Source: Prodigiosinella aquatilis
GTDB lineage: Bacteria; Pseudomonadota; Gammaproteobacteria; Enterobacterales; Enterobacteriaceae
Assembly (NCBI GenBank): GCA_030388725.1
Contig: CP128857.1
Coordinates: 2,108,001 to 2,172,000 of the forward strand
Direction of reading: 5' to 3'
DNA length: 64,000 bases
Shown piece by piece: positions 36,704-45,889 of the stretch. Every line of letters begins with the position of its first letter. Position 1 is the first letter of the stretch. Position numbers and translations under genes: made by a program. The notes beneath the pieces were generated by a model. The model was not told where the DNA came from and did not search any database. It was given only the letters and a program-made list of their open reading frames with translations.

Positions 36704-37854
36704 TATGCGGCCCTCACAATGTAGTTAAAGGCGATATTGTGGGGACGGGCCACCCCGATGTAATTCGTATCTACGTTCTTCACCGTTACTGTCGCTGTCG
36801 CCGCCGCTGTTTTAATGTCGAACACCCTAGGGTCATTCCATGCGTCGTTATCCCAGCCAAGATTTTCATTTGACGCTGATCCATTGATATTCGAAAACGC
36901 GCTGGCGCTGGTTGATGGATCTTTCAGTAGATAGCTGCCCGCCTGTAACGACAATAACGTACGACCCGCATCCACCTGACGCCCATCATCCCAGCCGCGA
37001 ATAAACTCACCGCGCAGGTCGGGCAAGGTGCCGGACGGATACGTCGTGGCCAACTTTGGATATAACGCTGTGTTGAATGCCTGACCGTTGCATTTTAGCC
37101 AGCCGGTTGGCGCATTGGCCTGTGGCCAGGGCTGCGGGATGCCTACCAGTTCGCTGATATCCAGTTTTAACGCCAGTTCCGATGTGACGTTGACCAATAG
37201 ACCGGTTGTTGCAGAAGTGACAAAGGCTGTGGTGGCAATTTGTGTGTTGTTTGTCGCTTGTGCCGGGGTCGGCGCGGTTGGCGTTCCGGTCAATGCCGGG
37301 CTGTTAATCGGGGCGTATTGAGGATGCGGATTAACGGCGGCAATATGTTCTGACAACACATTATCCGCATAAGCCTTGACTTCAATAACCGCGTTATCAA
37401 CATATTTGCGTGTTGCTAGCGCTACTGTCGGATCGATTGTCAGCGTCACTGCCTCGGTATTGCTGACAATCAAAATCATGCGCACGGTTTGAATGCGGCC
37501 ACTGCCTTCCTGTAACTGTGACTTATAGGTTTCCGGGCAGTTGGCAACAGCAACCAAGTCGCCATCTGCGTCATACAAACCAATTTCACGGATCCACCAG
37601 CCGCCTTGGTTTTCTGGGATAATTTGTTCCGCAATGATCTGGTTAGTATTCTCCGGGTCAATACTCAACGTGTTGAGCGCGGCCCGGCGTTGTTCATTAA
37701 TCAGTTTGGTCTGGTTGGAGTCCGGAGCGTGCAGCGTGCCACCACCGTCACCCACCGCCATCTGAGTGATGGCAAGGCGATTACCCTGCGCAGTGGCATT
37801 CGCCAGTTTTGCCGCACCGATATTGGTCAATAGAGCAAAGTATTTTGTACTCAT
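36703..37854 (-). CDS. Tail fibre protein H3 with collar domain
   Basis: 383 residues. It has the conserved N-terminal attachment domain, an NPHPQYAPINSPALTGTPTA linker, then a phage tail collar domain (LKCNGQAFNTALYPKLATTY, LPDLRGEFIRGWDDGRQVDA) and a variable tip ending NIAFNYIVRAA. The tip differs from that of H1, so the two collar-type fibres may bind different glycans. Confidence 0.9.
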   Translation of the reverse strand: MSTKYFALLTNIGAAKLANATAQGNRLAITQMAVGDGGGTLHAPDSNQTKLINEQRRAALNTLSIDPENTNQIIAEQIIPENQGGWWIREIGLYDADGDLVAVANCPETYKSQLQEGSGRIQTVRMILIVSNTEAVTLTIDPTVALATRKYVDNAVIEVKAYADNVLSEHIAAVNPHPQYAPINSPALTGTPTAPTPAQATNNTQIATTAFVTSATTGLLVNVTSELALKLDISELVGIPQPWPQANAPTGWLKCNGQAFNTALYPKLATTYPSGTLPDLRGEFIRGWDDGRQVDAGRTLLSLQAGSYLLKDPSTSASAFSNINGSASNENLGWDNDAWNDPRVFDIKTAAATATVTVKNVDTNYIGVARPHNIAFNYIVRAA

Positions 37855-38727
37855 GCAGGTTACTCATACGGTTAGAATGGAATGATGCCGCAGTGCGACA
37901 TCAGCGAAGTTTCGAAGCACATCGCAGAAGGAAAAGGATATTATTTGGCAGATATGTTTCGCTGTGATCAGGTGACGGTATTATGGGGAGCGTTTTTTGC
38001 CGAAGCACGTTACCGGCGTTGGATGAGAAGAGGGACAACACCGAGCGGTGTTGTCCCGCTGTAATAAGAACGTTGGTCTAGCTGCGGAGGAAAGTTGTTG
38101 CGGTATTCAGCATTACAACGTCGGCACCGTCGGCCAGTCGATATCCGGCGCGGTAGCGGTATCGACGCGACTTAGGAATACCACATATTTTTTCCACGCC
38201 AGTAATGCGTTCTTTTCCTCGTCGGTTGCCATGGAGAGTTCCACCGCGTAGGTGAGTTCCTCGATACGGGCGTTAGCGATTGCGCGACGCGCGGCCAGTT
38301 CCTGTTGTGCGGCAGTGATGGCGGCGGCGTGTTGAGCGTTGGTATCGGTTACCCACGCGCTGCCATTCCATTTATCATACGACGTTGCTGGTGCCATCAG
38401 TGTCACATCATCCGGTAAATCACCGAGGTCGGTGACGGTTTGCGCCTGGCCGGTCTGGGTATGGTATACCGTCTGGCCGCGATAATCGGGCACCTGTTCC
38501 CACGCGCTACCGTCTGCCGTGCGGCGTAGCGCCTTACCAGCTTCGGGTGGTGTGGGTTCATCGGTGTAACTGTCGGCGGGAATACCGACGCCCTGCATCA
38601 GGTATTCATCACTGGCCCCGCGGTATTCACGGGTTTGAGGGTCGACATGATAGACCGTTATCCAGCCCGCGTTTACGGCCAGCCCGGTATTATTGAGGTG
38701 TGTTTGTGTCTGAATTGAATCGCTCAT
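37755..38727 (-). repeat. About 1-kb duplicated unit (copy A)
   Basis: Contains tfa2, a 250-bp spacer and the first 35 codons of a fibre gene. A second copy with the same layout and near-identical spacer lies at about 41172-42140 in the same orientation. The direct repeat marks duplication of a fibre/tfa module; exact ends need an alignment. Confidence 0.8.
38113..38727 (-). CDS. Orphan tail fibre assembly protein (tfa2)
   Basis: 204 residues, almost identical to tfa3 through EYRGASDEYLMQGVGIPADS and the C-terminal block, ending WPTVPTL. Only about the last six codons of a fibre gene (..VRAA, 38728-38745) remain upstream, so its partner body is gone. The frame is intact and could still serve H1 or H3. 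Confidence 0.88.
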   Translation of the reverse strand: MSDSIQTQTHLNNTGLAVNAGWITVYHVDPQTREYRGASDEYLMQGVGIPADSYTDEPTPPEAGKALRRTADGSAWEQVPDYRGQTVYHTQTGQAQTVTDLGDLPDDVTLMAPATSYDKWNGSAWVTDTNAQHAAAITAAQQELAARRAIANARIEELTYAVELSMATDEEKNALLAWKKYVVFLSRVDTATAPDIDWPTVPTL

Positions 38728-38825
38728 TATGCGGCCCTCACAACCTTTGCATTCATTTGAGAATAAAAGGAATAAAAGCGGTTATTCCTTTTAAATCGAA
38801 CGAGAAGGCCAGTCAGGACGGACGT

Positions 38826-38997
38826 CGGCCCCCTCGACACGCGCCCGTACAAAAAACGTAATGTCGTGGAGCGCGGCTTTGTGATATTCAAAGAAAATCG
38901 TCGTATCGCTACACGCTCGGAAAAAACAGCCAGAAACTACCTGAGTATGCTAAAACTGGGCGCGATCAGGTTATTTTTGAAGCGGTTGTTAAGTTAA
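38826..38997 (+). pseudogene. IS5-family transposase, C-terminal remnant
   Basis: The plus strand encodes LDTRPYKKRNVVERGFVIFK, then ENRRIATRSEKTARNYLSML and LGAIRLFLKRLLS before TAA. This is the C-terminal YKxRNVVER...KENRRIATR block of IS427-type IS5 transposases. The rest of the element is missing. Confidence 0.8.
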
Positions 38998-39098
38998 GGG
39001 TCACAGCCTAAACCAGATTTTTCATCAAGAGAAAGGGATTTCTCCTGCCACGGGGCTGACAGGTTAAGGATATGGGCATAGAGGGACTTTTCGTCCAT
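38998..39098 (-). pseudogene. ISL3-type transposase, N-terminal remnant
   Basis: Minus-strand ATG at 39098 with GGAG upstream gives MDEKSLYAHILNLSAPWQEK, then SLSLDEKSGLGCDP and a stop. The start resembles the N-terminus of ISL3-family transposases; only about 33 codons remain, cut exactly where the IS5 fragment ends. Confidence 0.6.
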
Positions 39099-39409
39099 GA
39101 CAGGCTCCTCAGAAAATCAAAACTGCCATTACAATGCCCTTAGCCATCACAACAGGGGAAGACCCTTATATATACAGCATTATTTGACATTGTCGCAGAT
39201 CAAGGAAGTCTTGAGGAGGGAGGGCCAACGGACTGATCTGGCTGGAAATAAAGTTGGAAGAACGCATGGACATTTTTGTGTCGATAAACAAACGAGACAC
39301 CATTATCCATATAATTTTATGAATTTACTTCAATGGGTTGCGATCGAATGGTTCCTGGTTATAAGATAATGATATAATTATTGATAATTTTACAAACAGG
39401 CCTTTCAAG
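39099..39409. other. Spacer upstream of the acyltransferase
   Basis: 311 bp without a supportable gene. The first part may be the terminal segment of the broken ISL3-type element. The last 60 bases are AT-rich and include TATAATT at about 39373, a plausible -10 for the acyltransferase. Confidence 0.35.
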
Positions 39410-40489
39410 TTGCAAACAACCCGTTCCAACCTCTTTGATATCGTGCGGCTGATTGCTGCCTTTGCTGTAATGTTCAGCCATCATTATGCGTTTAATGGAC
39501 TTGCTGAGCCTAAAGTTTTTGAAATTACAAAACTAGGAACATTTTCTGTTATTGTATTTTTCTCAATATCAGGATTTCTAATAACAAAAAGTTACATAAA
39601 AACAAAAAGCCCCATTGTATATATTGAAAATCGTTGCAAGAGAATATTTCCGGCATTAATAATTTGCTCGGCAATAATGACATATATAATTTGTCCATTA
39701 TTTGGAAATGGGGATGCAGTAGAGTATATGACATCAAAACCCGCCTTTGCGACATTTGTTGGTTATATTACTCTGAACTGGGTGCCTATTGATATTAATG
39801 GATTTGCATCAGGGTATATCCATGAAAATAGATTAAATGGAAGTCTTTGGTCTCTTGGGTATGAGTTTACCGCTTATATTTTGGTAATGATTGTTATTTT
39901 TACGAAAAGGCATTTGATTATAAAATCCTCAATGGCATTGTTTTTTTGTTTCTCTTTAGCTTACTTTACTCAAGACAATCCAATGCCAGGAATCATAAAA
40001 GAGTTTGTCGTAAACCACATATCTTTTCATCAATCCTTGGTTAGGGGTAGCCTTTTCCTGACTCCGTTTGCCGTTGGGGCGTTTCTTGCCTGTACACAAA
40101 AGTATTGGGACACAAGAAAATACAAGGCGTTGATGGTGTTCCTTGGTGCGCTTGCCATAATAATTCTAAGCAAAAAAAATGAAAATGATGTGATTTTTTA
40201 CTTGTCTGTCCCTGTGATAATATTACCAATATGTCTTTCATTCAGCGATTGCATCATTAAAGGTAGATTTGATATATCTTATGGGATTTATATATACGCA
40301 TACCCGATACAACAGATAGTTGTAAATGAGCTTAATTTTAATTTTTGGTGGAGTTTGGTAGCATCCATGTTAATTACAACTATGCTGGCGTCGTTTTCAT
40401 GGGTTTATGTTGAGCGTTATTTTTTAAAATCACGTAGCGCGATGTTTCCAAAGGGGGTAGAGTGCGCTACTGAAATTACCCCTAAGTAA
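39410..40489 (+). CDS. Acyltransferase 3 family membrane protein
   Basis: 359-residue OafA/YrhL-type inner membrane acyltransferase that typically O-acetylates O-antigen or other surface glycans. N-terminal FDIVRLIAAFAVMFSHHYAF carries the R and H motif; then FFSISGFLITKSY, ENRCKRIFPALIICS and NGSLWSLGYEFTAYILV follow, with about ten hydrophobic helices. It is strikingly AT-rich against its neighbours, a sign of transfer. Start is TTG at 39410; no ATG fits. It lies inside the broken fibre module, on the opposite strand. Confidence 0.92.
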   Translation: MQTTRSNLFDIVRLIAAFAVMFSHHYAFNGLAEPKVFEITKLGTFSVIVFFSISGFLITKSYIKTKSPIVYIENRCKRIFPALIICSAIMTYIICPLFGNGDAVEYMTSKPAFATFVGYITLNWVPIDINGFASGYIHENRLNGSLWSLGYEFTAYILVMIVIFTKRHLIIKSSMALFFCFSLAYFTQDNPMPGIIKEFVVNHISFHQSLVRGSLFLTPFAVGAFLACTQKYWDTRKYKALMVFLGALAIIILSKKNENDVIFYLSVPVIILPICLSFSDCIIKGRFDISYGIYIYAYPIQQIVVNELNFNFWWSLVASMLITTMLASFSWVYVERYFLKSRSAMFPKGVECATEITPK

Positions 40490-40672
40490 TAACTTGGGCG
40501 CGGGGTTCTACCCATATTTTACGGTCACATCTATAAAGAGGCATACTGTGCCTAAATAGCTATATGGACACCGACCCAGTGCAAGCATAGGCTGATTTTT
40601 CTGACAACGTAGTCACACACATATATCCGGCTTCGTGCGGTCAGTGTCAAGGTAGTTGTCACCCCTACTGAT

Positions 40673-41169
40673 TTAGGCTGCTTGTTTTTCCCGCTCAGGA
40701 TTGAGTGTCACGGTACTTATTGGCTGCCAGTTTCTCGTGCCACCGCTCCAACGTTCTGGATGCGCTGATTGAGCCGCACGGTATACCTCATCCTGTTTCC
40801 TCAGTATCTCCCCATCATCGCCTCTGTGGCGTTGCGCCGGCGTGACATAGCGTATACCACTGTGATAGTGCTCCTCGTTATACCAACGCTTAAGAACGCC
40901 AACCCATTCACGCGCATCCTCTAACGTTTTGAACCCGGCCGAGGGCCAGTGGGCCACGTATTTCACCGTCCGGAACAGCGACTCCACATAAGCATTATCA
41001 TTACTGACCTGCGGTCGGCTGTGCGATGGCGTGATTTTCAACTCTTCCAACTTGGCTTTCAGCGTCTGGGACTTCATCGCCGCGCCATTGTCCGCATGCA
41101 ACACCAGTGGTTGCCGGTAACCGTGCTCACCCAGCACCGTATGCTCCAACAATGCCGCTGCCCACTCCC
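40673..41169 (-). pseudogene. IS3-family transposase, C-terminal fragment
   Basis: The last 159 residues of an OrfB integrase-type transposase. Second catalytic aspartate in LHADNGAAMKSQTLKAKLEE and glutamate in SNDNAYVESLF, then WYNEEHYHSGIRYVTPAQRH. The first aspartate and orfA are absent. Its right edge lies inside the fibre gene H2 at about 41170. Confidence 0.88.
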
Positions 41170-41271
41170 CACCGCCATCTGAGTGATGGCAAGGCGATTA
41201 CCCTGCGCAGTGGCATTCGCCAGTTTTGCCGCACCGATAGTTGTCAATAGAGCAAAGTATTTTGTACTCAT
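41170..41271 (-). pseudogene. Tail fibre H2, first 34 codons only
   Basis: Encodes MSTKYFALLTTIGAAKLANA, then TAQGNRLAITQMAVG, the conserved fibre N-terminus, and then runs into the IS3 fragment. The missing body corresponds to the 2.4 kb of IS remnants and acyltransferase to its left, and its last codons survive beside tfa2. Confidence 0.88.
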
Positions 41272-41525
41272 GCAGATTACTCATACGGTTGGAATGGAAT
41301 GATGCCGCAGTGCGACATCAGCGAAGTTTCGAAGCACATCGCAGAAGAAAAAGGATGTTATTTGGCAGATATGTTTCGCTGTGATTGGGTGACGGTATTA
41401 TGGGGAGCGTTTTTTACCGAAGCACGTTACAGACGTTGGATGAGGAAGGGGACAACACCGACTGGTGTTGTCCCTCTGTAATAAGAACGCTTAGCTGCGG
41501 AGGAAAGTGGTTGCAGTATTCAGTA

Positions 41526-42140
41526 TCACAACGTTGGCACTGGCGGCCAATCGATATCCGGCGCGGTAGCGGTATTGATTCGGCTCAGCAGTACGACGTA
41601 GGTTTTCCAGTCGGTCAAGGCCGCTTTTTCCTCGTCGGTTGCCAGCGCCAGATCCACTGCATAGGTTAATTCATTGATACGGTCATTGGCGGTGCGACGG
41701 CGTGTTGCCAGTTGCTGCTGTGCAACGGTGACAGCGGCGGTGTGTTGGGCGTCAGTGTCGGTTACCCACGCGCTGCCATTCCATTTATCATACGACGTTG
41801 CTGGTGCCATCAGTGTCACATCATCCGGTAAATCACCGAGGTCGGTGACGGTTTGCGCCTGGCCGGTCTGGGTACGGTATACCGTCTGGCCGCGATAATC
41901 GGGCACCTGTTCCCACGCGCTACCGTCTGCCGTGCGGCGTAATGCCTGACCAGCTTCGGGTGGCGTGGGTTTATCAGCGTAACTGTCAGCGGGAATACCG
42001 ACGCCCTGCATCAGGAATTCATCACTGGCCCCCCGGTATTCGCGGGTCTGTGGGGCAACATGGTAAACAGTTATCCAGCCCGCGTTTACGGCTAGCCCGG
42101 TATTATTGAGGTGTGTTTGTGCCTGAATTGAATCACTCAT
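41526..42140 (-). CDS. Tail fibre assembly protein (tfa1)
   Basis: 204-residue Tfa of the first module. The N-terminal 130 residues match tfa2/tfa3 (EYRGASDEFLMQGVGIPADS) while the C-terminal third (RRRTANDRINELTYAVDLAL, DWKTYVVLLSRINTAT) is diverged and closer to tfa4 at the very end. It overlaps the H1 stop by one base. The spacer below it is duplicated at 37855-38112. Confidence 0.9.
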   Translation of the reverse strand: MSDSIQAQTHLNNTGLAVNAGWITVYHVAPQTREYRGASDEFLMQGVGIPADSYADKPTPPEAGQALRRTADGSAWEQVPDYRGQTVYRTQTGQAQTVTDLGDLPDDVTLMAPATSYDKWNGSAWVTDTDAQHTAAVTVAQQQLATRRRTANDRINELTYAVDLALATDEEKAALTDWKTYVVLLSRINTATAPDIDWPPVPTL

Positions 42141-43159
42141 TATGCGGCCCTCACGATGTAGTTAAATGCCACGTTGCGTGGGCGGATATATGACCGAGCG
42201 CGGGCGCCGTTCTGGCCATTCATCTGAACGCTACTTACAGCTCCCAGTTCAGATGTGTTGAACGTATTTTCGGCGTTCTCCATAAGGATAGCTGTAGCAA
42301 CAGTGTTGCTTTCGATATTCGGTTGTATCCATGTGCCCGATTGTGTTGATAGTAACTCGCGCGTTGCATCAACCCCCCGCCCATCGTCCCAGCCACGAAT
42401 AAACTCGCCGCGCAGGTCGGGCAAGGTGCCGGACGGATACATCGTGGCTAACTTCGGATATAACGCGGTATTGAATGCCTGGCCGTTGCATTTTAGCCAG
42501 CCGGTTGGTGCGGTGGACTGCGGCCACGGTAACGGGATGCCCACCAGTTCGGCAATATCTAGCTTTTTCGCCAGAACAGCATCCACCTCGTCGGTCGCCG
42601 CCGTGACAAACGCAGTGGTCGCAATCTGGTCTGAACTGTTGCCGCTGACGGCGGTGGGCGCGGTCGGTGTACCAGTTAGCGTTGCATCGGAAAATTTGTC
42701 ATTCACGTATGAACGTGTTGCCAACACCACCGCCGGGTCAATTTTCAGCGTCACCGCCTCGGTGTTGCTGACAATCAAAATCATGCGCACGGTCTGGATA
42801 CGTCCGGAACCTTCCTGTAACTGCGGTTTGTAGGTTTCCGGGCAGTTGGCGATGGCAATCAGATTATCGTCAGCGTCATACAGCCCGATTTCCCGGATCC
42901 AGAAGCCGCCTTCATTTTCCGGTATCACCTGTTCGGCAATAATATTGTTGCTGTTATTGGCATCAACGGTCAGCGAATTGAGCGGAGCCCGGCGCATTTC
43001 ATTCACCAGTTCGGTTTGCGCCGGGTCAGGGGTGGGTAATGTCCCGCCACCGTCACCCACCGCCATCTGGGTGAGAGCAAGACGCTGACCCAGCGCGGTA
43101 GCGTTTGCCAGTTTCGCTGCACCGATATTGGTCAGCAGGGTAAAATATTTCGTACTCAT
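42140..43159 (-). CDS. H: Tail fibre protein H1 with collar domain
   Basis: 339 residues, much shorter than P2 gpH (about 670). Attachment domain 1-150 (MSTKYFTLLTNIGAAKLANA, IPENEGGFWIREIGLYDADD), then directly the collar domain (LKCNGQAFNTALYPKLATMY, RGEFIRGWDDGRGVDATREL) and a tip ending RNVAFNYIVRAA. It occupies the P2 H position after gpI and has its own Ogr-type site upstream. Confidence 0.92.
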   Translation of the reverse strand: MSTKYFTLLTNIGAAKLANATALGQRLALTQMAVGDGGGTLPTPDPAQTELVNEMRRAPLNSLTVDANNSNNIIAEQVIPENEGGFWIREIGLYDADDNLIAIANCPETYKPQLQEGSGRIQTVRMILIVSNTEAVTLKIDPAVVLATRSYVNDKFSDATLTGTPTAPTAVSGNSSDQIATTAFVTAATDEVDAVLAKKLDIAELVGIPLPWPQSTAPTGWLKCNGQAFNTALYPKLATMYPSGTLPDLRGEFIRGWDDGRGVDATRELLSTQSGTWIQPNIESNTVATAILMENAENTFNTSELGAVSSVQMNGQNGARARSYIRPRNVAFNYIVRAA

Positions 43160-43236
43160 GTAGTCCTCTCATATCGTCGTAATTGAACATGATGTGTGGT
43201 GCGACATCGATGAAAAACAGCTGAATAAGTTGTTTA

Positions 43237-43254
43237 TGTTTGGCTAATCGAACA
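43237..43254 (-). promoter_or_regulatory. Ogr-type late activator site upstream of H1
   Basis: TGT-n12-ACA (TGT 43237-43239, ACA 43252-43254). A start site 55 bases from its centre would fall near 43190, just before the H1 ATG at 43159. The equivalent spacer before H4 has a degenerate copy lacking the first TGT. Confidence 0.5.
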
Positions 43255-43386
43255 AATCAATAATGCCTGTTGGCGGCTGTCAGGACACGCCGTGAGCGTA
43301 GTCATGCCGATGGCACAACAACCCATAGCAAAAAAAAGCCAGCAGAAGCTGGCTGTGGGAGAAGGTTGGAAATCAGGAATGGTAAA

Positions 43387-43998
43387 TCAAACGTTGATAC
43401 TGATGCTGTCGATGAGATGAACGGCTGCGCCGTTCACGTCATTGCCCGACACGGAAATGGTTTCCGGGAAATACGGATAGATGGTGAGCTCATCACCACT
43501 GTAGAGGCTGGCCCCCAGATAGGTCGTGCCCCGACTGTCCAGATTGATGTTTAATCCCAGCAGGTGGCGGCTGACTGGTTTGGCATCGGCAATCAATCGC
43601 TCCAGTTCCTGAAATGTCTCTTCAGTAATGCCACTATCCTGCACGCCGATATCCAGTTGGAATGTGCCTGGTTCACCACCGGTCTGCCACCATTCCTTGA
43701 TGCGAATCAGATAACCTTGTGGCTCAACCACTCGCTTTAATGCGCCAATGGTTCCCTTGTGCCTATGAATAAAAAACGAGTCTTTAATGACTTTACGTTT
43801 GGTGGTTTCTGGCCAGTTTTCATCCCAACGGTCGACAGATAAACTCCAGGCCAAGTAGGGAAGTAAGCTGACCGGGCAGGTATCAGGGTTCCAGAGTTGA
43901 CGCAGCGGGATCGGCGTTTTTTCCAACTCGGCACCCGTTTGAGCGGCAGCTTGTTCCAGGGTGGAAGAACCGGGTGGTAACAAGCGGTTGTTACTCAT
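43387..43998 (-). CDS. I: P2 gpI-like baseplate protein
   Basis: 203-residue wedge protein. NNRLLPPGSSTLEQAAAQTG, PDTCPVSLLPYLAWSLSVDR and FFIHRHKGTIGALKRVVEPQ are the gpI family hallmarks. It overlaps gpJ by eight bases. The fibre gene H1 follows after about 230 bases. Confidence 0.94.
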   Translation of the reverse strand: MSNNRLLPPGSSTLEQAAAQTGAELEKTPIPLRQLWNPDTCPVSLLPYLAWSLSVDRWDENWPETTKRKVIKDSFFIHRHKGTIGALKRVVEPQGYLIRIKEWWQTGGEPGTFQLDIGVQDSGITEETFQELERLIADAKPVSRHLLGLNINLDSRGTTYLGASLYSGDELTIYPYFPETISVSGNDVNGAAVHLIDSISINV

Positions 43999-44899
43999 CA
44001 GTACCTCCCAGGGTTAACTGGTAATGAGAACAAAATGAGGCCTGAGTCTCGTCGAGAACAATGTCGGCGGCGGGCTGCGCCAACTCGACTCGCTGAACCC
44101 CTTCTGCGTGTAACGCGGCATAGATGGCTGAGCGACGGATGTCACGACCCAACCGATGTTGGGCACTGATGTAGCTTGTCAGTTTTTGTTCGGCCGCTGC
44201 ACGAACCGGTTCTGCTTCGGGGCCGGGATAGAGATAGAGTGTCGCTTCAATTTGATAAGGAACGATCACCGCCGATTGTACCGTTACTCGGTCGGCCACC
44301 GGTCGAACGTCTTCGGCATTCAGTGCGGTGTTAACAATAGCCACCAGTTCGTCGCTGGCGCTGCCATTATTTTCCTGGGATAGCACTGAAACGGTAACGC
44401 TCGCCGGGCTGGGGCTAATAACAGAAACATCAGCGATACGACCATCGGCACTGCGTCCATGGAACTGATAGGCACCGACAGAGCCAGCGACACTCAGCCC
44501 CTCATAGGCCTGCTGAATACGAACCCGGAAATCGGAGTCTGATTCCATGACAGCGGGTGTTGGAGGAATGGTTGTATCATCCGCCGGGGTGACCACCAGG
44601 CGGGAGACGTTGACATTGGCACCCAACTGGTCGAGATCATTTCCTTGGGCAAAGGCCAGCATGCCTGCCAGTGCGGCTTCGTTGATGCGTTGGCGCAGCA
44701 GTATTTCCCGATAGGTATTTTCCTGCAACAACTTCACCAGCGGCTCTGATTCCAACGCCAGTGTGCGAGAGAGGGCATCGAGCTGGTCCGACGGGTAAAG
44801 CGAGAGTAGTGTCGCTTTGCGTTCTTCATATAGTGTTTCAAAATCCAGCGTTTCGACCACGCTGGGGGCAGGTAACTGGCTCAGATCAATGATGGGCAT
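43991..44899 (-). CDS. J: P2 gpJ-like baseplate wedge protein
   Basis: 302 residues. PIIDLSQLPAPSVVETLDFE at the start, FAQGNDLDQLGANVNVSRLV and the DFRVRIQQAYEGLSVAGSVG motif match gpJ. With gpW and gpI it forms the baseplate periphery. It follows gpW by four bases. Confidence 0.95.
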   Translation of the reverse strand: MPIIDLSQLPAPSVVETLDFETLYEERKATLLSLYPSDQLDALSRTLALESEPLVKLLQENTYREILLRQRINEAALAGMLAFAQGNDLDQLGANVNVSRLVVTPADDTTIPPTPAVMESDSDFRVRIQQAYEGLSVAGSVGAYQFHGRSADGRIADVSVISPSPASVTVSVLSQENNGSASDELVAIVNTALNAEDVRPVADRVTVQSAVIVPYQIEATLYLYPGPEAEPVRAAAEQKLTSYISAQHRLGRDIRRSAIYAALHAEGVQRVELAQPAADIVLDETQASFCSHYQLTLGGTDE

Positions 44900-44903
44900 G
44901 GTA

Positions 44904-45251
44904 TCAACTCACAGGAACGGTTAACGAAAGGGTGTCGCCGGTATCGGTGTAGGCGCCAGTAATATCGACAACTAACTGGCCGTCGTAATAGCTTTCTAGC
45001 GTAATGGCAGTGAGTTTTAAGCGAGGCTCCCACTGCAATAATGCCATATAGCAAGCAGCCTGCACCTGGAGTTTGACCGCCGGGCTTTGTGGTTGGTCAA
45101 TCAATGTTGACAACAGTGAACCGTATTGGCGACGCATCACCCGGCTGCCCTGAGGAGTGATCAGAATGTCACGCACGCTCTGACGCAGATGGCTGATATC
45201 ACTCAGACTCTCTCCGTTGTTGCGATTCATACCGGTATAACTGGTGGTCAT
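44904..45251 (-). CDS. W: P2 gpW-like baseplate protein (gp25-like)
   Basis: 115-residue T4 gp25 relative. TPQGSRVMRRQYGSLLSTLI is the diagnostic lysozyme-like fold segment, followed by YMALLQWEPRLKLTAITLES. It overlaps gpV by four bases, part of the V-W-J-I baseplate operon. Confidence 0.95.
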   Translation of the reverse strand: MTTSYTGMNRNNGESLSDISHLRQSVRDILITPQGSRVMRRQYGSLLSTLIDQPQSPAVKLQVQAACYMALLQWEPRLKLTAITLESYYDGQLVVDITGAYTDTGDTLSLTVPVS

Positions 45252-45889
45252 AATGGTCCTCCCGTGGTGGCGCCACCGCTTTGTACACCGCTATGTTGAT
45301 GGGTGTGTACCACCACGCCGTTTGACGTCAGGCTACCACCCGAGTGGGTTACATCACCGGTTATGGTGCCGCCTTGCTGAATGTCGATTGTCTGGGTGGT
45401 CAACTTGTGGGTACAAACTACATCGGGTGTATCCAGCGTGATTTTTTCGCTGGCGTTAATGGTGACGTTTTTAGTGGTAACGACCACAGATTCTGTCGCT
45501 ACGATGTTGGCGGTTTTTATTCCAGTAACGGAGAGTGCACCGTTTGCTGGTTCATATTCCATGACGGCCCCATCAGGAAAGCGGATGTGGCAAGCATCAG
45601 CGGATACCGACGGTGCCGGGTGGTTATCACTGAATATGCCAGGTAGAACGAATGCGGTATTGAGCTCGCCTCCCATTGAGAGCAGTACAACCTGTTCACC
45701 CACTGAGGGGGCCCACCATGCGCGGGAACGTCCGGCGCGGCGAGACAACCAGTGGAGCCATCCGGTAACCATGTCACCGGTTTGCACGCGACAGAGGGCC
45801 TGTTGAGTATCGACTTCAGTAACAACGCCGACACGGATCAGGTTGCGTAATGCGCGCTGGATTTCGGAGAGATATTCATATGTATTCAT
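45248..45889 (-). CDS. V: P2 gpV-like membrane-piercing spike
   Basis: 213-residue trimeric spike. An OB-fold part (GRSRAWWAPSVGEQVVLLSM, FVLPGIFSDNHPAPSVSADA, HIRFPDGAVMEYEP) is followed by a repetitive beta-helix and a histidine-bearing tip (VVVHTHQHSGVQSGG) that binds iron in P2. ATG 45889 matches the P2 start; a TTG eight codons upstream is possible because the ribosome site is poor. Confidence 0.94.
   Translation of the reverse strand: MNTYEYLSEIQRALRNLIRVGVVTEVDTQQALCRVQTGDMVTGWLHWLSRRAGRSRAWWAPSVGEQVVLLSMGGELNTAFVLPGIFSDNHPAPSVSADACHIRFPDGAVMEYEPANGALSVTGIKTANIVATESVVVTTKNVTINASEKITLDTPDVVCTHKLTTQTIDIQQGGTITGDVTHSGGSLTSNGVVVHTHQHSGVQSGGATTGGPL

Noticed and set aside
37882..38064. Plus-strand open frame (about 60 aa) duplicated at 41299-41481
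   Set aside because: Both copies lie in the duplicated spacer between fibre and tfa genes, opposite to transcription, without a ribosome site. The similarity reflects DNA duplication, not a conserved protein.
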